Source: an uncultured Oscillospiraceae bacterium (GTDB lineage: Bacteria; Bacillota; Clostridia; Oscillospirales; Acutalibacteraceae). From it: 9,020 nt of DNA. A program made the position numbers and the translations under genes. Below the pieces are notes generated by a model. The model was not told the DNA's origin. It saw only the letters and a list, made by a program, of their open reading frames with translations, and made no database searches. Numbering within the stretch: the first letter of the stretch is position 1; every line of letters starts with the position of its first letter. Where the stretch lies: contig URNB01000087.1 in NCBI GenBank assembly GCA_900549055.1, forward strand, positions 1 through 9,020, read 5' to 3'. Positions 4,954 through 9,020 of this stretch are shown here, in pieces.

Positions 4954-5014
4954 ATGAATGTAACAAGGTTTGAGTGTGATGTCTCTTTGAAGACATTGGT
5001 TTGAGGAAACAGGT

Positions 5015-5052
5015 CGGATTTTTCCCTTAAAGGGAGAAGTCCGGCTTTTTTT
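5015..5052 (+). terminator. first leader terminator
   Basis: A 12-bp stem with two G-U pairs (5015-5026 with 5032-5043) is followed by a T7 tract (5046-5052). It would end most transcripts from the consensus promoter after about 90 bases. Confidence 0.8.
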
Positions 5053-5106
5053 GCGTTTTGGGGCAACCCAAAACGCCCGACAATTAAATTCGGTAATTGC
5101 AAAATT

Positions 5107-5152
5107 GACCGACCTTAACTCTGTATTTAAAGCAGAGAGGGTCGGTCTTTTT
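5107..5152 (+). terminator. second leader terminator
   Basis: The outer stem GACCGACC (5107-5114) with GGTCGGTC (5140-5147) and the inner stem CTCTG/CAGAG (5119-5123, 5133-5137) are followed by TTTTT, G, TTTTT (5148-5158). Confidence 0.75.
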
Positions 5153-5186
5153 GTTTTTACATAGAGAAAACGCGTCAAAAAGGCTT

Positions 5187-5240
5187 AAAAATATCTTTAA
5201 AAGAACTCACAGTGTAAATTTAATTCTTTGAGATATTTTT
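5187..5240 (+). other. AT-rich inverted repeat ahead of the operon
   Basis: AAAAATATCT (5187-5196) pairs with AGATATTTTT (5231-5240), with a short inner AGAA/TTCT pairing. It lies about 30 bases before the first start codon. It may be a weak third terminator-like hairpin, an mRNA-stabilising stem or a protein site. The sequence does not decide. Confidence 0.4.
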
Positions 5241-5271
5241 ATTCCCGGACGGCGCAAAAGGAGACAGAAGT

Positions 5272-6687
5272 ATGAACAATCAAGACAACATCAACGGCTT
5301 TCTCGACAGTATGGACGATTTTGAAAACGTGCCTGCCGAGCAAGCACCAAGCGCAAAGAGCGTGCCGTTTACTCCCGCCGCCGTATGGCCGGGCGAGGAA
5401 CAGACGGCACCGCAACAGGTAGCGGCGCCACCTGTTCAGGCGGAAACGGCACAGCCGGAAGTCCCGACACAGCCTGTAATTCAGCAGGCAGTCGGCACGC
5501 CCGTACCGCAGGTACAACCTACGGTTACCGCGGCTCCGGCTGTTCAACCCGAGCCGGTAATTCAACAACCGCCGGTACAGCCTGTCGCCGAACAGCAGCC
5601 GATGCTTGACCCGTTTGAGGCGGCACTTAAAAATGCCGAGCAGCAGAGCGAAAAGCGTATGCTTGAAGCGTTGGCGGCAAAGCCCGCAATATTCTCCTAC
5701 GCAAAGGTAAAGGAGGAAATCGAGGACAGGGACGCAACCTTTGAGGATCTGCGTCAAAAGTATGAGGCGGATTTCCCCGAGCTTTCGGACTCGAAAACCA
5801 TATCCTGGACGGTGAATTACGGAAAAACCACAAAGAGCGTAAGTAACCCCGGCTCGGATAAGGTTTACGAAATCAAAGCCGAAATCGAGAACTCCAAGGC
5901 ATTTAAGGACGCGCTTAAGAAAGCAAAAACGGACGCGGATAAAAACCCCGAATGTACCGTTAAGGCATTTAAAAAAGCGCAAAGCAAGGGTGAGGCGCTG
6001 TCCGGCTTTAAGGAATTTTGCCTGACAAAAGCCGACGCCCTTAAAACAGAGAAACCGATTGTACTTCTGCCGTCGAAAGACGGCAGAGTGTACGAACAAA
6101 GAACAAACGAAATAGGACGCTTTACCGCCCCGGCGGAAAACATCAGGGAGCTTGAAAGCATAACGCCAAGCTTTGAATCTGCTCTGCCTAAAATACCCGC
6201 TCATATCTTTTCAAAGATTATGGGCTTTTTTAAGAGCATTTCGGATGAACTGCATTACGAGGTATTGGTGCATATTCTCTATGATACGGAAGAAAAGGAA
6301 TATATCATAAAGGTTCCGAAACAGAGAATATCCCACGTAGCGGTAAACAGCGAAGCGGAAGAACCGTACCCCGAAAGATATATCCACGTTGTGGACTTTC
6401 ATTCCCATAATACCATGCCCGCCGTTTTTTCGGAAACGGATAACGACGACGAAAAGGAAACAAGGCTTTATGCCGTTGCGGGCAGATTTGACAGAACCTT
6501 TCCCGAAATAACGGTCAGAGCGGGATGCGCCGGTAAGTTTATATACCTGCCGCCCGAAGAGGTTTTTGAAGGCAATTTTTTCGGTGATTTTCCTAAAGAA
6601 TGGAAGGAAAACATACGGTTTGCCGAGGAAACGCCCCGCCGTATAATACCGCATATAAGACGCTTTTTCGGGGAGGAAAGGATATGA
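5272..6687 (+). CDS. JAB/JAMM metallopeptidase with a possible ubiquitin-like segment (PRTRC protein A-like)
   Basis: The 471-residue protein has three parts. Residues about 22-110 are a Pro/Gln/Ala/Val-rich flexible region. Residues about 141-285 form a conserved-looking module whose start (FSYAKV...I.D...T.EDLR..Y...FPEL) resembles PRTRC system protein C/Prok_Ub ubiquitin-like proteins. Residues about 300-455 are a JAB/MPN peptidase with HSHNTMPAVFSETD (His377, His379, Ser387, Asp390) matching HxHx7SxxD, and Glu330 as candidate catalytic glutamate. JAB enzymes are zinc isopeptidases that cleave ubiquitin-like proteins. Here the zinc ligands are intact, so activity is expected. The ATG at 5272 has AAAGGAG 8 bases upstream. 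The stop overlaps the ThiF start (ATGA), so the two are translationally coupled. The JAB assignment is firm. The Ubl segment is a by-eye inference, and no GG-type tail is seen. Confidence 0.85.
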   Translation: MNNQDNINGFLDSMDDFENVPAEQAPSAKSVPFTPAAVWPGEEQTAPQQVAAPPVQAETAQPEVPTQPVIQQAVGTPVPQVQPTVTAAPAVQPEPVIQQPPVQPVAEQQPMLDPFEAALKNAEQQSEKRMLEALAAKPAIFSYAKVKEEIEDRDATFEDLRQKYEADFPELSDSKTISWTVNYGKTTKSVSNPGSDKVYEIKAEIENSKAFKDALKKAKTDADKNPECTVKAFKKAQSKGEALSGFKEFCLTKADALKTEKPIVLLPSKDGRVYEQRTNEIGRFTAPAENIRELESITPSFESALPKIPAHIFSKIMGFFKSISDELHYEVLVHILYDTEEKEYIIKVPKQRISHVAVNSEAEEPYPERYIHVVDFHSHNTMPAVFSETDNDDEKETRLYAVAGRFDRTFPEITVRAGCAGKFIYLPPEEVFEGNFFGDFPKEWKENIRFAEETPRRIIPHIRRFFGEERI

Positions 6688-7460
6688 AGTATTCTGCAGC
6701 CGCACCGGTAAAAATAATAGTTTTGGGAGCAGGCGGTACCGGCGGATATTTAATACCCCACCTATACCGAATAGCCTTTGCGGATGACAAAAGAAATTAC
6801 CGTATCATTATTTGCGACGGGGATATTGTCGAGCCTAAAAACCTTATCCGACAGAATTTTGTTAAGCAGGATATAGGCAGAAATAAGGCGGCGGTATTGG
6901 CGGAAAGATATGCCGGAGCTTTCGGTATAGAGTGCGAATATATACCCGAATATATAGAAAGCGAGGAACGCCTCAAAGGGCTTGTAAGGCCGGATTTTAT
7001 GAAACAGCCGTATAACAGTATTCCCGAAACCCAGCGTGTTATTTTAATCGGCTGCGTGGATAATAACAAATCCCGCGCCATATGCCATAATGTATTTTAC
7101 AATACGGATAATTTGGTGTATATAGACTCGGGCAACGGAGAATATACCGGTCAGGTGGTTTGCGGAGTAAGGCAAAACGGACGAACAACCTTTAAGCCCG
7201 TAGGCACGCTTTATCCGGATATTTTAAAGGCTGAGGATAAGCTGCCGACCGAGCTTTCCTGCGCGGAACGCGCGGTATCCGCCCCGCAGTCGGTAACCGC
7301 AAACCTTACATCAGCTACCGCCGTAACCTCTTTTCTTTACGATTTGCTGGTGACGGGCGACCTTACCACAAGGTATGTAACCTTTTCCTCTAAAATCATT
7401 TCCACAAGGGCGGAAACGGTAAAAAAGCGTAAGAGGAGGACGGAAAAATGCGCGGCATAG
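6684..7460 (+). CDS. ThiF/E1-like adenylyltransferase (PRTRC ThiF-type)
   Basis: The 258-residue protein belongs to the ThiF/MoeB/E1 superfamily, which adenylates the C-terminus of a ubiquitin- or sulfur-carrier protein with ATP. The Rossmann loop GAGGTGG is at residues 15-21. CDGDIVEPKNLIRQNF (44-59) carries Asp47, Arg56 and Gln57 of the ATP site, Lys68 lies in IGRNKA, and GCVDN (123-127) supplies the Mg-binding Asp126. A cysteine in LSCAER (Cys193) is a candidate for the thioester-forming residue. The zinc-binding CxxC pairs of MoeB/ThiF are absent, as in PRTRC members. The true start is the ATG at 6684, overlapping the JAB stop, with GGAGG 7 bases upstream. Farther in-frame ATGs lie inside the JAB gene. 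The end overlaps the next gene by 13 bases. Its likely partner is a ubiquitin-like protein made nearby. Confidence 0.92.
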   Translation: MKYSAAAPVKIIVLGAGGTGGYLIPHLYRIAFADDKRNYRIIICDGDIVEPKNLIRQNFVKQDIGRNKAAVLAERYAGAFGIECEYIPEYIESEERLKGLVRPDFMKQPYNSIPETQRVILIGCVDNNKSRAICHNVFYNTDNLVYIDSGNGEYTGQVVCGVRQNGRTTFKPVGTLYPDILKAEDKLPTELSCAERAVSAPQSVTANLTSATAVTSFLYDLLVTGDLTTRYVTFSSKIISTRAETVKKRKRRTEKCAA

Positions 7461-7870
7461 AATTACCTGCGGGTACAGAGGACAAAAAGAACAGCGGCGG
7501 CTTTTATGTTGCAAACGGCGCTGTCTTTACAACAGATAACCCGACAAGGGACTGGGATATGTTTACGGCATTTTTGGGAACGCAGATAAAAGCCGCTATC
7601 CCCGAATTGAGGGTAGCCCCGCATTTTGAAGAAACCGAGGATAAGCGACGGGTTTATGTATTTGCCCAAAGCGACCGTATGAAGGTTATATTGGACGGTC
7701 AGGACGAATATATAGCAGTTTTCCTTACGGCTGAGGATAATGTGCAGGAGCTTGTTTTTAACACCTGCCTTGAAGCGCTTAAAAACATTCTCGTTTTCGG
7801 TTACACGGGTTCGGTATTTAAAAGAATAAATTACCGAACGGCGAAAGAGGTAAAGGATGAGCGATTATGA
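7448..7870 (+). CDS. protein of unknown function between ThiF and methyltransferase genes (140 residues)
   Basis: I do not recognise this family. The product is soluble and acidic, with no signal peptide or membrane segment. It shows a helix-like stretch (about 38-54, DMFTAFLGTQIKAAIPEL), alternating strands (RRVYVFAQ, MKVILDG, YIAVFLTA) and another helix (VQELVFNTCLEALKNIL). The mixed alpha-beta size of about 140 residues is close to that of E2 conjugating enzymes, but the only cysteine lies in the late helix and no E2 active-site motif is seen, so an E2 role is only a guess. GGAGG (7435-7439) lies 8 bases ahead of the ATG. It overlaps ThiF by 13 bases and the methyltransferase by 14, so all are translated together and it probably serves the same process. 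Confidence 0.8.
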   Translation: MRGIELPAGTEDKKNSGGFYVANGAVFTTDNPTRDWDMFTAFLGTQIKAAIPELRVAPHFEETEDKRRVYVFAQSDRMKVILDGQDEYIAVFLTAEDNVQELVFNTCLEALKNILVFGYTGSVFKRINYRTAKEVKDERL

Positions 7871-9020
7871 AAATAACGGTTGTTTTTGCCTTGATGAACT
7901 GACCGACGGCAAGGCAAGCCTTAAACGGCTGACAGATGATTTAAAGGCCGAATATCCCGTATTTCTTGAAAAGCGGGACAGCGCTTCAATATCCGAGCTG
8001 CATATTACGGTAAAGGCATTATGGAACGAATTTTCGAGCCTGCTGCATTCCGTTGCGGAATATGACAGCGGCGAGCTGTACCGAACCGCACTAAAGCTGT
8101 TTGACGGCTTAAAGCGCTTTGATTATTTAGGCAGCGGCAATTACCCCGCCTTAATATCCGCGCTTTATTCCTTTGCGGATATGCTGCCGGATAAGGCGGG
8201 CATTGACGCAAAAGCTGCGGCACATCTTATGAACCGTATTAAGATGGGATACTTTCCTACCGATGAGGAGCATGTAAGGCTTATTAAGCAAGCTATCAAT
8301 TTTCCTAAAACGCAGGTAAATATTTTAGACCCCTGCTGTGGAGAGGGCTTGGCGCTTAAGGCCTTTGCCGAAAATGAAAATGCGGCAACCTACGGTATAG
8401 AGCTTGACGAAAGCAGAGGGCATACGGCGCAGAAAAATCTGAACAACGCAAGACTCGGCAGCTTTTTTCACTCGTCCGTACCGTTCGGCAGATTTCATGC
8501 GCTGCTTTTAAATCCGCCCTACCTTTCCTGCCCCGGCGAGAACGGCGGCAGACGTATGGAGCGCGCGTTCCTTTCGGATACTCTGCCTTTGCTGATGCGG
8601 GGCGGACTGCTTGTATATATTATTCCGTATCATAGAGCCGACAGCTCCGTATGCCGAACGCTGGCGACCTATTACAAAAACCTTTCGGTATTCAGATTCC
8701 GTGCCGGCGAGTTTAAAAAGTACAAACAAATTGTATTTTTCGGAATACGGGCCGAAAAGCGCACGGCGGATAAAACCGCCGCAAGGATAGAGCAGCTCTG
8801 CCTGCGCCCAGAAAATATTCCGCTTATAGATACCGTACCAAAAGGGCTGTATTCGCTGCCTGTTAAGGAAACGGCCGTACCGTATTTTAAAGGCTCGGTT
8901 TTTGACGTTGAGGAATTAGCCGAGCAATTAAAAGCGTCGGACAGCTTAGATATTCTTTTTGAAAACTCACAGCTTGAAAACAGAACCCGCAATCCGCTTT
9001 TACCCCTTAATCTTTCGCAA
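7857..9020 (+). CDS. class I SAM-dependent DNA methyltransferase, DUF6094-like (3' part outside the window)
   Basis: An open frame of 388 codons runs from ATG 7857 to the window end. Motif I is DPCCGEG (158-164), followed by YGIELD (motif II, Asp/Glu for SAM ribose), and motif IV is NPPY (219-222), the signature of N6-adenine or N4-cytosine amino-methyltransferases. The order I then IV and the string KMGYFPTDEEHVRLI before motif I resemble the DUF6094 methyltransferases of mobile elements in Firmicutes and Actinobacteria. Residues 1-120 are a helical N-terminal extension of unknown role. The start overlaps the previous stop by 14 bases, with AGAGG about 8 bases upstream. It may modify the element's DNA, for example against host restriction, or act with a partner enzyme farther right. 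Target and partner are not visible. Confidence 0.88.
   Translation, partial: MSDYENNGCFCLDELTDGKASLKRLTDDLKAEYPVFLEKRDSASISELHITVKALWNEFSSLLHSVAEYDSGELYRTALKLFDGLKRFDYLGSGNYPALISALYSFADMLPDKAGIDAKAAAHLMNRIKMGYFPTDEEHVRLIKQAINFPKTQVNILDPCCGEGLALKAFAENENAATYGIELDESRGHTAQKNLNNARLGSFFHSSVPFGRFHALLLNPPYLSCPGENGGRRMERAFLSDTLPLLMRGGLLVYIIPYHRADSSVCRTLATYYKNLSVFRFRAGEFKKYKQIVFFGIRAEKRTADKTAARIEQLCLRPENIPLIDTVPKGLYSLPVKETAVPYFKGSVFDVEELAEQLKASDSLDILFENSQLENRTRNPLLPLNLSQ

Larger units (their letters stand above)
4960..5152 (+). ncRNA. leader RNA with tandem terminators (attenuator-like)
   Basis: The transcript from the promoter at 4925-4953 would contain, in order: a small hairpin ATGTCT/AGACAT (about 4979-4995), a strong terminator (5015-5052), a perfect 10-bp hairpin capped by a GCAA tetraloop (GCGTTTTGGG 5053-5062 with CCCAAAACGC 5067-5076) and a second terminator (5107-5152). 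The 5' arm of the first terminator carries GGTCGG (5012-5017), complementary to CCGACC (5109-5114) in the second, so a competing long-range pairing is possible. It could be a free small RNA of about 90 bases, an attenuated leader of the operon, or both. No known riboswitch was recognised. Confidence 0.55.
2160..9020. mobile_element. integrative element, left part (right end outside the window)
   Basis: A large serine recombinase reads outward at the left edge, as in Tn4451/Tn5397-type elements. It is followed by a TnpW-like small gene, a toxin-antitoxin locus and an accessory operon of the PRTRC type (JAB, ThiF, methyltransferase). The left end must lie between the tRNA-Gly terminator (2158) and the recombinase stop (2184), or slightly left of it. 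No terminal repeat could be recognised because the other end is not visible. Relaxase and conjugation genes are not in the window, so whether it moves by itself cannot be told. Confidence 0.65.

Noticed and set aside
4954..5004. Leader peptide MNVTRFECDVSLKTLV ahead of the first leader terminator
   Set aside because: Its ATG directly follows the -10 box, so it lies before the predicted transcription start and has no ribosome site. It would need a different start to be real.
4933..5178. 81-residue minus-strand frame
   Set aside because: It is the reverse complement of the leader hairpins and terminators; there is no ribosome site.
5239..6204. 321-residue minus-strand frame opposite the JAB gene
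   Set aside because: It is rich in Arg, Leu, Cys and Phe as expected of an antisense shadow, while the plus strand has a clear JAB protein and ribosome site.

Overview
The window looks like a clostridial (Firmicutes) chromosome, probably a gut-type Oscillospiraceae or Ruminococcaceae relative. This rests on strong AGGAGG-type ribosome binding sites, consensus TTGACA/TATAAT promoters, tRNA genes with encoded CCA ends, a DUF3793 gene beside a flavodoxin gene, and a large serine recombinase of the clostridial TnpX/TndX type. The genus assignment is inference.

Bases 1-2158 look like host backbone. A terminator closes a gene that lies mostly outside the window. A minus-strand tRNA operon (CAU tRNA, then tRNA-Trp) follows, with its own promoter and terminator. 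Next is a two-gene minus-strand operon, DUF3793 protein then flavodoxin. Its promoter region carries two GTTAGC-type palindromes that look like sites for a metal-dependent repressor. A plus-strand tRNA-Gly(UCC) with promoter and a 15-bp-stem terminator ends this part. A GC-rich structured stretch at 201-372 is unexplained.

From about 2160 to the window end the content is that of an integrative mobile element. At its left edge is a 566-residue serine recombinase, preceded by a 50-codon TnpW-like gene and a promoter with an overlapping palindrome. A roughly 300-base non-coding, hairpin-rich stretch follows. Then comes a compact type I toxin-antitoxin locus: a 28-residue holin-like toxin with a convergent antisense RNA. 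After this a fully consensus promoter drives a leader with two intrinsic terminators and a GCAA-capped hairpin, upstream of a tightly overlapping plus-strand operon.

The operon encodes (1) a protein with a Pro/Gln/Ala-rich N-terminus, a possible ubiquitin-like (PRTRC protein C/Prok_Ub-like) segment and a C-terminal JAB/JAMM peptidase with intact HxHx7SxxD; (2) a ThiF/E1-type adenylyltransferase; (3) a 140-residue protein of unknown function; and (4) an N6-adenine-type methyltransferase (DPCCGEG, NPPY) that runs off the window. The JAB and E1 pair places this with the PRTRC-type ubiquitin-like systems of mobile elements. The apparent Ubl-JAB fusion and the absence of a recognisable E2 in the visible part are the most interesting points.
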